Source: Elusimicrobiota bacterium
GTDB taxonomy: Bacteria > Elusimicrobiota > Elusimicrobia > Elusimicrobiales > UBA9959
Assembly: GCA_016207645.1 (NCBI GenBank)
Contig: JACQPH010000034.1
Coordinates: 1 to 53,342 of the forward strand
Length of the DNA stretch: 53,342 nt
Reading direction: 5' to 3'
Part shown: positions 31,245 to 38,532 of the stretch, one piece after another
Position numbering within the stretch: the first letter of the stretch is position 1
How the letters are laid out: the number at the start of each line of letters is the position of its first letter
The notes under the pieces: model-generated
The model's database searches: none
Told to the model about the DNA's origin: nothing
Seen by the model: the letters and a program-made list of their open reading frames with translations, nothing else
Translations under genes and position numbers: made by a program

Positions 31245-33656
31245 ATGAAACAGATACGGAAAGTCGGCGTATTGGGCGCCGGGACCATGGGCTCGCAGAT
31301 AGCCGCGCACCTGGCCAATGCCGGGTACGATGTCCTGCTGCTGGACGTGGTGCCGGACTGGCTGTTCGACGCCGAACAACTGAAGGATAAAAAGAACCGG
31401 AACCATTTCGCCCTTAAAGGCCTTGAAGCCGCGAAAAAGCTGAAGCCCGCCCCTTTCGCCCTCCCCGAATTCGCCGAAGCTATAGAGCTCGGGAATTTCA
31501 CCGACGACCTGGGCAAGCTGAAGGACGCCGACTGGATCATAGAAGTGGTGAAAGAAGACCTGAAGATAAAGGCGGACCTGATGCAGAAGGTGGCCGCCGT
31601 CAGGCAGCCGGGGACCATAGTCAGCTCCAATACCTCCGGCATCTCCCTGAATACGATGGTGAAAGACCTGCCGGAGGAATTCAGGCAGCATTTCCTCGGC
31701 ACCCATTTCTTCAATCCCCCCCGCTATCTCCCTCTGCTGGAACTGACCCGTATCGCCGAGACACTGCCGGAAGTGGCGGCTTATATGAAGGAGTTCTGCG
31801 ACAGGAAACTGGGCAAGACCGTGGTCCCCGCCAAAGACACCCCCGATTTCATCGCCAACCGCATCGCCGTGCCCGGCGTGATGAAGATCATCCATGTCAT
31901 GCTGGCCGACGGCTACACCATAGAGGAAGTGGACAAGATCACCGGCAGGGCCATAGGCTGGCCCAAGAGCGCCACCTTCCGCACCCTGGACATAGTGGGC
32001 CTCGACGTGATAAACAACGTGGTCAAATATCTTTACGAGCATATCCCGGCCGATCCCCGCAGGGACATCCTCCAGATCCCGCCTTTCCTGGAGAAAATGA
32101 TAGATAAAGGCCTGCTGGGCCAGAAAGTAAAGAAGGGCTTCTACCAGAACGTCAAAAAGCCCGACGGGAAAAGGGATATACAGGTCATAGACACGGCCAC
32201 CCTGGAATACCTCCCCGGCAGGAAGGCCGCCTTCCCGAGCATAGACGCCGGAAAGAGTATGGAGAACACCGGCGAAAGGATAAAGTTCCTGTTCAACGGC
32301 AAAGACAGGGTAGGCGAATTCCTGCAGAAAACACTGCTTTCCACCCTGGTCTACGCCGCCGAGCGCCTGCCCGAGATCTCCGACGATATCATGGCGGTGG
32401 ACGCCGCCCTCAAGAACGGTTTCATGTGGGAGCTCGGGCCTTTCGAGACCTGGGACGCCATCGGCGTGGAAGCTATCGTGGAAAAGCTGAAGGCCGCCAG
32501 GGAACCTGTCCCCCCCGCCGTAGAGACATTGCTGAAGTCCGGGAACAAGTCTTTCTACCGGAGAAAGGACGGCAGGACGCTGTTCTTCGACTTCAAGACC
32601 AATGCCTATAAAGAAGCCGTAGTGCCGGAAGGGGTCATCCTCCTCAGGGACCTGAAAGAACAGGGCAAAGTGCTTGAGGAAAGCAAAGAGGCTTCCCTGA
32701 TAGATCTGGGCGACGGAGTGGCCTGCCTGGAATTCCATACCAAGATGAACGCCATCGGGCCGGGCATGATCTCGATGATGAAGAAAGCCGCCAAAAAGAT
32801 CGGCGAGGACAGGAACTTCAAAGGGCTGGTGATCGGCAGCCAGGGAGACAATTTCTCCGCCGGGGCCAATCTCGACCTGGTGAAGGAATCCATCCTGAAC
32901 GACGAGTTCGAGGACATCGAGGAGATGGCTAAGAACTTCCAGGACGCCCTGATGGGCTTCAAGTACCTCTCCAAGCCCGTAGTGGCCGCGCCCTACGGCT
33001 ACACTTTCGGCGGCGCCTGCGAGGTCTGCCTGCACGCGGCCAGGATCTGCGCGGCGCACGAGACCTATATCGGTCTGATGGAATTCGCCGTCGGGGTCAT
33101 CCCGGCCGGCGGGGGCACTAAAGAAGTGCTTCTGAGGAACCTGGACCTGATACCGAAAGACCTGCCTCCGGGCAGCGAAGTGGATCCCCTGCCTTATCTC
33201 GGCAGGGCTTTGATGACCATACTCCGGCCCGACCTCAAGGTCAGCGCCTCCGGCTTCGCCGCGAAACAGATAGGCCATCTGCGCGAGTCCGACATCATCG
33301 TGATGAACAAGAACCGGCTGATCGCCGAGGCCAAGGCCCAGGTGCTGGCGCTGGCCCGCAACTACCAGCCGCCCCGCCCCAGGAAGCTCACGCTGCACGG
33401 CGCGCGCGCTTATTCGGCGCTTAAAGCCCAGCTCTACCTGTTCCGGCAGGGCGGCTTTATGAGCGAGTACGACGTCCTGATCGCGACCAAGGTGGCCGAG
33501 ATCCTGACCGGCGGGAACCTGTCCCAGCCCGTCGAGGTTTCAGAGCAGCACGTGCTGGACCAGGAGCGGAAGGTCTTCATGTTCCTCTGCCGCCAGAAAA
33601 AGACGCAGGAGCGGATAGCCCATATGCTCAAGACCGGCAAGCCTTTGAGGAATTAA
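31245..33656 (+). CDS. fadN: 3-hydroxyacyl-CoA dehydrogenase/enoyl-CoA hydratase, FadN-like
   Basis: 803 aa with AGGAGG before ATG. N-terminal NAD domain with GVLGAGTMGSQIAAHLANAGYDVLLLD, HFFNPPRYLPLLELTRI catalytic loop and two C-terminal 3HCDH domains (to about 430), followed by a crotonase domain (about 465-800: SQGDNFSAGANLDLV, GYTFGGACEVCLHAARI, GLMEFAVGVIPAGGGTKE). Order dehydrogenase-then-hydratase and length match Bacillus FadN, opposite to proteobacterial FadB. With the thiolase 66 nt downstream and the FadE-like gene at 38533 it forms a FadE-FadN-FadA set for longer acyl chains. Confidence 0.88.
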   Translation: MKQIRKVGVLGAGTMGSQIAAHLANAGYDVLLLDVVPDWLFDAEQLKDKKNRNHFALKGLEAAKKLKPAPFALPEFAEAIELGNFTDDLGKLKDADWIIEVVKEDLKIKADLMQKVAAVRQPGTIVSSNTSGISLNTMVKDLPEEFRQHFLGTHFFNPPRYLPLLELTRIAETLPEVAAYMKEFCDRKLGKTVVPAKDTPDFIANRIAVPGVMKIIHVMLADGYTIEEVDKITGRAIGWPKSATFRTLDIVGLDVINNVVKYLYEHIPADPRRDILQIPPFLEKMIDKGLLGQKVKKGFYQNVKKPDGKRDIQVIDTATLEYLPGRKAAFPSIDAGKSMENTGERIKFLFNGKDRVGEFLQKTLLSTLVYAAERLPEISDDIMAVDAALKNGFMWELGPFETWDAIGVEAIVEKLKAAREPVPPAVETLLKSGNKSFYRRKDGRTLFFDFKTNAYKEAVVPEGVILLRDLKEQGKVLEESKEASLIDLGDGVACLEFHTKMNAIGPGMISMMKKAAKKIGEDRNFKGLVIGSQGDNFSAGANLDLVKESILNDEFEDIEEMAKNFQDALMGFKYLSKPVVAAPYGYTFGGACEVCLHAARICAAHETYIGLMEFAVGVIPAGGGTKEVLLRNLDLIPKDLPPGSEVDPLPYLGRALMTILRPDLKVSASGFAAKQIGHLRESDIIVMNKNRLIAEAKAQVLALARNYQPPRPRKLTLHGARAYSALKAQLYLFRQGGFMSEYDVLIATKVAEILTGGNLSQPVEVSEQHVLDQERKVFMFLCRQKKTQERIAHMLKTGKPLRN

Positions 33657-33660
33657 TGCA

Positions 33661-33703
33661 GGGTAGAGGGGTTAGGGTAGAGGGGTTAGGGTAGAGGGTA
33701 GAG
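33661..33703. repeat. TAGAGGG-type heptamer repeat (copy 3)
   Basis: Tandem GGGTAGAGGGGTTA (14-nt period, two and a half units) ending GGGTAGAGGGTAGAG, in the 66-nt spacer between the FadN-like and FadA-like genes. It comes 20 nt before the next start codon. Confidence 0.8.
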
Positions 33704-33722
33704 TCAAAGAAAGGGATGCCAT

Positions 33723-34946
33723 ATGAATAACACCCAGAGAGAACTTTTGAAGAACGTAGTCCTTGTAGACGCCGGCGGCAGCGCGGGCGTCCGGACCGCC
33801 ATCTCCAGGGCGAAAAAGGGCGGCTTCAAGACCGTCAGGTCGGACGATCTGGCCGCGCACGTGATAAAAGGCATACTGGAGAGGAGCAAGTTGGATCCCC
33901 TTAAGCTGAGCGAAGTCAGGCTGGGCTGCGCTTTCCCCGAAGCCGAGCAGGGCATGCAGCCGGCCAGGATGGCGGTTTTCGCCGCCGGCCTGCCGGTAGG
34001 CGTCACGGCGCTGACCATCAACCGCTACTGTTCCTCGGGGCTGCAGTCGATCGTGGATGAAATAGCCTACATCGCCTCCGGGATGAAGACGCTCTCCATC
34101 GCCGGCGGCATGGAGAGCATGACGATGATACCGATGGGCGGGGTGAAGTTCGCCCCCAACCCGCGCCTGGTGGAAGAGTGGCCGGAAAGCTACATGTCGA
34201 TGGGCCTTACCGCCGAGCTGCTGGCCGCGCAGGACGGAAATACCAGGGAAGAGCAGGACGCCTTCGCCCTCGACTCCCACAAGAAAGCGGTAAAAGCTCT
34301 GGACACGGGGAAATGGAAGAACGAGATCCTGCCTTATACCGTCAGGGAAGCAGGCCTGGGCGGTAAAGTTAAGGAATTCATCGTGGACACCGACGAATGC
34401 CCGCGCCGGGAGACCACCCTGGAGGAGCTGGCCAAGCTGAAGCCGGTCTTCCAGGAAAAAGGCACCGTGACCGCCGGGAATTCCTCGCAGATGAGCGACG
34501 GCGCGGCCGTCGTGATGCTAACTACTATGGATGAGGCGGAGAAGAACGGCCTGAAGCCGGCCGCCAGGCTGGTAAGCTACGAAGTGGCCGGGGTCCCCCC
34601 TGAGATCATGGGCATCGGTCCCGTAGAAGCTATCCCCCGGGCCCTGGCCTCCGCGGGCCTGAAGATAGAGGACATGGATATTATAGAGCTGAACGAGGCC
34701 TTCGCTTCGCAGTCCATCTCGGTCATCAAGAGGCTGAAGAAGGATAAAGGGATAGAGATCCCCGCTGATAAGCTCAACGTGGACGGCGGGGCGCTGGCCC
34801 TCGGCCACCCGCTGGGCTGCACCGGCGCCTATCTCACCATCAAAGGCATAAACGAATGCCGCCGCCGGAACGGCAAATACGTAATGGTTACCATGTGCAT
34901 CGGCGGAGGCATGGGCGCCGCCGGGATATTTGAAGTGTTGTACTAG
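33723..34946 (+). CDS. fadA: acetyl-CoA acyltransferase, FadA-like thiolase
   Basis: 407 aa, complete thiolase: VLVDAGGSAGVRTAISRAKKGGFK start, nucleophile block NRYCSSGLQSIVDE, ELNEAFASQ, NVDGGALALGHPLGCTGAYL, and MCIGGGMGAAG. It releases acetyl-CoA from 3-ketoacyl-CoA. Placement directly after the FadN-like protein is the usual fadN-fadA arrangement. The N-terminal AGGSAGVRTAISRAKKGGFK differs from the usual RTPxG motif, as in FadA-type enzymes of Gram-positive bacteria. AAAGGGATG precedes ATG; between the genes lies the heptamer repeat. Confidence 0.88.
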   Translation: MNNTQRELLKNVVLVDAGGSAGVRTAISRAKKGGFKTVRSDDLAAHVIKGILERSKLDPLKLSEVRLGCAFPEAEQGMQPARMAVFAAGLPVGVTALTINRYCSSGLQSIVDEIAYIASGMKTLSIAGGMESMTMIPMGGVKFAPNPRLVEEWPESYMSMGLTAELLAAQDGNTREEQDAFALDSHKKAVKALDTGKWKNEILPYTVREAGLGGKVKEFIVDTDECPRRETTLEELAKLKPVFQEKGTVTAGNSSQMSDGAAVVMLTTMDEAEKNGLKPAARLVSYEVAGVPPEIMGIGPVEAIPRALASAGLKIEDMDIIELNEAFASQSISVIKRLKKDKGIEIPADKLNVDGGALALGHPLGCTGAYLTIKGINECRRRNGKYVMVTMCIGGGMGAAGIFEVLY

Positions 34947-34967
34947 CTGTTCAGAATAGCCGCGAAT

Positions 34968-34987
34968 GTCCCGCCGACCGGCGGGAC
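34968..34987 (+). repeat. GC-rich hairpin before the hypothetical gene
   Basis: GTCCCGCC (34968-34975), GACC loop, GGCGGGAC (34980-34987): perfect 8-bp stem directly before the GGGGG ribosome site at 34997. Likely a REP-like or translational hairpin; no U-tract. Confidence 0.5.
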
Positions 34988-34996
34988 GGGGGTAAA

Positions 34997-35635
34997 ATGA
35001 GCGACCGTAAAGAGAAACTGAGCTGTCAGCTGAGGCTGATGGCGGCCTTCAAGGAATTCACCGGTCCGGTGCCGGAAGGACTGTTCACGCAGAAAGAGTT
35101 CTTCATCGTCAGGCTGCACGGCATAGGGACGCTGCTGAACGAGTTCAAGCGCGAGAAGCTGAAGGAACTTTCGGACTGGCTTTCGGCCAGGCTGGCGCGC
35201 GGCGCGCTCAGCGAGGCGGACGCGGCCCATTTCAAGCAGTCCCTCTCCGCGCTGGTGAACGGCCAGGACTACAACTCAGTCTGCGGCGCCCTGGCCGGCA
35301 GCAGGGAGCTGCTCCTGCAGCGCCTGTCGCGCGTCCAGCCGGTCTCGGTGGCCGAGGAGGAGAAGAAGCGCCCCGGCCAGTCCCGCGAGCCGGCGGCGGA
35401 CCGCCTCACCACCGCCGCCTACGCCAGGCTGGCCTTCGAGAAGCTGGAGAAGGAGCTGGAAGCCGGACAAGCGGCGGAAAAGGTCCTGGAGGAGGCGCGC
35501 AAGCGCGCCGGGGCACTCTGCTCCTCCGACAAGATGCCGCTGGGCCTGGAGAACACGATGCCGCTCCAGATGCAGAACTGCATCGAGTCGGCGGCCGGCG
35601 CCTGTTTCCGCCTGCTGGCGCGGCTGAAACACTAG
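34997..35635 (+). CDS. hypothetical helical protein
   Basis: 212 aa, family not recognised. No signal peptide or membrane helix. Almost entirely predicted helix: KELSDWLSARLARGALSEADAAHFK in the first half and AYARLAFEKLEKELEAGQAAEKVLEEARKRAGAL in the second, joined by a charged linker around EEEKKRPGQSREP. Four cysteines are scattered without a metal motif. It is last in the rightward fad run, 50 nt after the thiolase, and convergent with the kinase gene. Ribosome site GGGGGTAAAATG follows a strong hairpin. A regulatory or scaffold role would be guesswork. Confidence 0.6.
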   Translation: MSDRKEKLSCQLRLMAAFKEFTGPVPEGLFTQKEFFIVRLHGIGTLLNEFKREKLKELSDWLSARLARGALSEADAAHFKQSLSALVNGQDYNSVCGALAGSRELLLQRLSRVQPVSVAEEEKKRPGQSREPAADRLTTAAYARLAFEKLEKELEAGQAAEKVLEEARKRAGALCSSDKMPLGLENTMPLQMQNCIESAAGACFRLLARLKH

Positions 35636-35754
35636 ATTTACTATCTTAGGCCGGGAGCGGACTTCATTTGGAGATCCTGATCACCAGTTGCAGGTTATGC
35701 GTTCAGTGTCCCCTGCCCTCCGGAATACCGGCCGTCGGCCGGCGCCGCCACTGA

Positions 35755-36870
35755 TCATTCACCGTCGGGAAGGGTGAAGCTTATGGTGGTTCCCTTTCCA
35801 GGCTCGCTCTCCGCCCAGATGGTCCCGCCGTGCGACTCCACGGCCAGCTTGCAGAAGGTCAGACCCATTCCCTTGCCGAAGCTGTGCGTCGGGACGGCGG
35901 CGGAGCCCTCCACCTTGAAGAATTTCTCAAAGATCCGCCCCAGGTATTCCGGGGGTATGCCGCGGCCGGTGTCCGCCACCGAGAAGACGCTGCGGCGGTC
36001 CTTCCGGGAATGTTTCGCCGTCACGGAGACGGCGCCGCCCCGCGGGGTGAACTTCAGGCTGTTGCCCATCAGGTTCAGTATCACCCTGCGGATGAGCTGC
36101 CCGTCCGCGTTCAGCGGCCGGATCCCGGCCCCGATCCTCTTTCTGGCGCTGACCTCCTGGTGGAGGAAATAGATCTCCATGTGCTTGAGGCAGCCGTCCA
36201 CCAGCTCCCCGGCATCCACCGGCGCTTTCCTGAGCTGGAGCCGGCTGTCTTCCATCATCATGACGTCCATGAGGTCGTTGACCATATCCAGCCCCAGGTC
36301 GTAGGACCGCATCACCCTCTCCACGAACTCCTTCTGCTTTTCGTTGAGCTCGCCGGCTTTGCCCTTGTACATCAGCTCCAGCCAGCCCTTGGCCGAGAAA
36401 AGGGGGTTCTTGAGGTCGTGCACTATGAGCTGGGTGAGGTTGTCCTTGAGGGCCGACAGCTTTTTCAGCTCCTCGTGGCTGGCCTTCAGCTCCTCGTGCA
36501 GCTCCTTTACCCGAAGATGGGCCCGCAGCCTGGCCAGCACCTCCAGGTCCCGGCAGGGCTTGGTCAGGAAGTCGTCGGCGCCGCAGTCCAGGCCGCGCAC
36601 CTTGTCCTCCACCTCCTTGAGGGCGCTGAGCATGATCACCGGGATCTCCCGCGTGGCGGGGTCGTCCTTGAGCAGCCGGCAGACGTCGAAACCGTTCAGC
36701 CCGGGCATCATCACGTCGAGCATTACGACGTCCGGCCTGTCTTCGGCTATCCTTGCCAGGACCTCCTTGCCGCTGTAGCAGATCGAGGCGTCGTAGCCGC
36801 TCTGCTGGAGCGTGAACTTCAGCGTCGCGGCTATCTCCACCGTGTCGTCAACGATAAGTATTTTCGGCAT
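35755..36870 (-). CDS. response regulator receiver-histidine kinase hybrid, cytoplasmic
   Basis: 371 aa. Residues 1-~120 are a receiver domain (ILIVDDTVEI, phospho-acceptor in VVMLDVMMPGLNGFDV, switch Lys in DDFLTKPC), then a coiled coil (HEELKASHEELKKL), HisKA with LIVHDLKNPLF (phospho-His about residue 152) and HATPase_c with N box RVILNLMGNSLKFTP, G1 VADTGRGIP and G2 SFGKGMGLTF. There is no membrane or sensor domain; the receiver at the N terminus probably controls the kinase. The partner regulator is not adjacent. It is transcribed away from the aminotransferase gene across a 327-nt spacer holding a symmetric inverted-repeat element. Confidence 0.88.
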   Translation of the reverse strand: MPKILIVDDTVEIAATLKFTLQQSGYDASICYSGKEVLARIAEDRPDVVMLDVMMPGLNGFDVCRLLKDDPATREIPVIMLSALKEVEDKVRGLDCGADDFLTKPCRDLEVLARLRAHLRVKELHEELKASHEELKKLSALKDNLTQLIVHDLKNPLFSAKGWLELMYKGKAGELNEKQKEFVERVMRSYDLGLDMVNDLMDVMMMEDSRLQLRKAPVDAGELVDGCLKHMEIYFLHQEVSARKRIGAGIRPLNADGQLIRRVILNLMGNSLKFTPRGGAVSVTAKHSRKDRRSVFSVADTGRGIPPEYLGRIFEKFFKVEGSAAVPTHSFGKGMGLTFCKLAVESHGGTIWAESEPGKGTTISFTLPDGE

Positions 36871-36971
36871 GACCCGCCCCCTGATCCCGGAAACCGCGTC
36901 TTCAAACTTGCGGGGAAGGCCTGTACTCGCCGCTTCCCCTGGAAGTTTTCCCTCTTCCTTGCCAGCGAATT

Positions 36972-36999
36972 TTCACAAGTCAGCCTATTCAGCTATAAT
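36972..36999 (+). promoter_or_regulatory. promoter reading into the inverted-repeat element
   Basis: TTCACA (36972-36977), 16 nt, TATAAT (36994-36999). The TATAAT lies inside the left arm of the 36993-37090 repeat. Predicted start near 37006. It may drive a short RNA or the aminotransferase gene 190 nt downstream. Confidence 0.45.
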
Positions 37000-37090
37000 A
37001 ACAAAAAGCGGGCTCTTTTCGCGCTTTTTTCGCGCGGTTTCCGAAACACCTGCTGCACAGAGGGCCGCGCCCCGCTTTTTGCTATTATAG
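36993..37090. ncRNA. symmetric inverted-repeat element, possible small RNA or attenuator
   Basis: CTATAATAACAAAAAGCGGG (36993-37012) is repeated inverted at 37071-37090 with one mismatch. Each arm carries a -10-like TATAAT reading inward and, on exit, CCCGCTTTTT, a U-tract ending that pairs with the AGCGGG made at the other end. Interior GCGCGG/CCGCGC can pair as well. A plus-strand transcript from about 37006 would fold and could end near 37080, giving roughly 75 nt. A MITE-like repeat is the alternative. No protein gene is seen in the 36871-37197 spacer. Confidence 0.4.
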
Positions 37091-37197
37091 TGGCAGGTAC
37101 TTCCCGCAGCTCCGCGTCAGCGGATGCGGGGAGCTGACGGCGCGGGTTGCGCCAGCAGCCATATCTTCCGCGAACCTGAACGCGGCCCGGAGGTTTT

Positions 37198-38442
37198 ATG
37201 CCAGATAACAAGATAACCGAGAAGTTCCATCCTTCTTTTACAAAGCTCGGACTCTCTTCCATCGTCGCGATAAGCGAACAGGTGCGGGATCTCGAGGCGG
37301 CCACCGGGAGAAAGATAATCCCCTTCCAGAGAGGAGACCTGAATCTCGAGGCCCCGGAGTACGTGAAGGACGCGGCAAAAAAAGCTATCGATGCGAACAG
37401 GACCAGATACCCGCGGTCCGGGGGCGAGCCCGGGTTCAAGGAAGCGGTGGTTAAATACCATAAAGAGTCCGGGGTGGAGCTTGTCCCGGAGAATATAGTC
37501 TGCCTCCACGGCGGCCAGGAAGGCCTGCAGCTCTCCTTCTCGCTTTTCAGGGGGAAGCGGGTGCTGGGGTTCTCTCCTTATTGGCCGTGTCTGACCGGGA
37601 ATATCTTCCCGTATTCGGAGAACGCTTTTGAGACCGTCCCGCTGGAGGAGAAAAACGGCAAACTGAGCTTCGACCCGGCGGAATTGAAGAGGAAGTTGAA
37701 GGACGCGGACCTGCTGTACGTCAACACCCCTCATAACCCGACCGGGAAGGTGTTCGACAGGGCGGAACTGCGGCTGATAGACGAAGCGGCCCGGAAGGCG
37801 GGGGTGGTGATAGTCTCCGACGAGCCGTACGACAAGATCGTCTATGACGGCCGGGAGCATATCAGCATGCTGGAGTTCGGGAACGAGAATACTATAGTGG
37901 TGTTCTCGGCCTCGAAAAGCTACGCGGTCACCGGCTTCAGGGCCGGGTACGCGGTTTCAAGGAATACGGAGATAGCCGCCTTGCTGACCCGGGCTAATTA
38001 CAGCCAGACGGCGGGAGTCGCGACCCCTATACAGGACGCCTGCGCCGCCGCTTTGAACGACAGGGCCCGCCGCGAGGAGTGGGTGGCTTTTTTGAAGGAC
38101 ACCATGCAAAGGAGGCGGGACGCGCTCTATACGGGGCTGGCAGAAGTTTTCCCCGGGCTGGTAAAGCCCCAGGGCGCGTTCTATTATTTCCTGGATATGA
38201 GGGGGATCATCCCGCCCGCTGTGAAAAACCGGGATGAATATCTGCTGAATTTATTCCTGGACAGCGATGTCGCGATCGTTCCCGGGGCAAGTTTCGGGAA
38301 GGAAGGCTTCATCAGGGTTTCCTTCTCCGGGACCGGCCTTGAGGAAACGGCGGAGGGCGCCAGAAGGATAGTGCGCGCAGTTAAAAAAGCGAAAGCCGAC
38401 GGCGCCGCCCGCACGGCGCTCGCCGGGCGCGTCTCCCTGTAG
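37198..38442 (+). CDS. class I/II pyridoxal-phosphate aminotransferase
   Basis: 414 aa, GGAGG 4-5 nt before ATG. Fold type I aminotransferase: FQRGDLNLEAPEYVKDA, RYPRSGGEPGFKEAV, cofactor region HGGQEGLQLSFSLF, substrate/PLP Asn in NTPHNPTGKVF, Asp and Tyr in VIVSDEPYDKIVYDG, Schiff-base Lys in FSASKSYAVTGFRAGY, and C-terminal Arg in FIRVSFSG. Closest in pattern to aspartate/aromatic aminotransferases of the AAT-Ibeta group, but amino-acid specificity cannot be read. A branched-chain or aromatic amino acid role would suit the surrounding catabolism. Confidence 0.87.
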   Translation: MPDNKITEKFHPSFTKLGLSSIVAISEQVRDLEAATGRKIIPFQRGDLNLEAPEYVKDAAKKAIDANRTRYPRSGGEPGFKEAVVKYHKESGVELVPENIVCLHGGQEGLQLSFSLFRGKRVLGFSPYWPCLTGNIFPYSENAFETVPLEEKNGKLSFDPAELKRKLKDADLLYVNTPHNPTGKVFDRAELRLIDEAARKAGVVIVSDEPYDKIVYDGREHISMLEFGNENTIVVFSASKSYAVTGFRAGYAVSRNTEIAALLTRANYSQTAGVATPIQDACAAALNDRARREEWVAFLKDTMQRRRDALYTGLAEVFPGLVKPQGAFYYFLDMRGIIPPAVKNRDEYLLNLFLDSDVAIVPGASFGKEGFIRVSFSGTGLEETAEGARRIVRAVKKAKADGAARTALAGRVSL

Positions 38443-38459
38443 GCGCCCTATCAGGTAAA

Positions 38460-38528
38460 GGGGTCAGGTCTCTACTTTTCCTTTTTTTGAAATGATCCGG
38501 TCGAGGTCAAGATCCAGGACCTGACCCC
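38460..38528. repeat. REP-like inverted repeat (GGGGTCAGGTC)
   Basis: GGGGTCAGGTC (38460-38470) and GACCTGACCCC (38518-38528), perfect 11-bp arms with a 47-nt interior holding a T-rich run. It lies between convergent aminotransferase and acyl-CoA dehydrogenase genes, so it may also act as a bidirectional transcript end. The GGGGTCAGGT-type end is common in dispersed bacterial palindromes linked to Y1 transposases; none is seen here. Confidence 0.6.
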
Positions 38529-38532
38529 GTCT

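Noticed and set aside
33661-33703. Possible CRISPR-like array
   Set aside because: Repeats are 7-14 nt and contiguous without spacers, and there are no cas genes; it is a simple tandem repeat.
35725-35745. GC palindrome CCGGCC-GTC-GGCCGG between convergent genes as a terminator
   Set aside because: Very short loop and no T-tract on either side; could pair but gives no firm terminator evidence.
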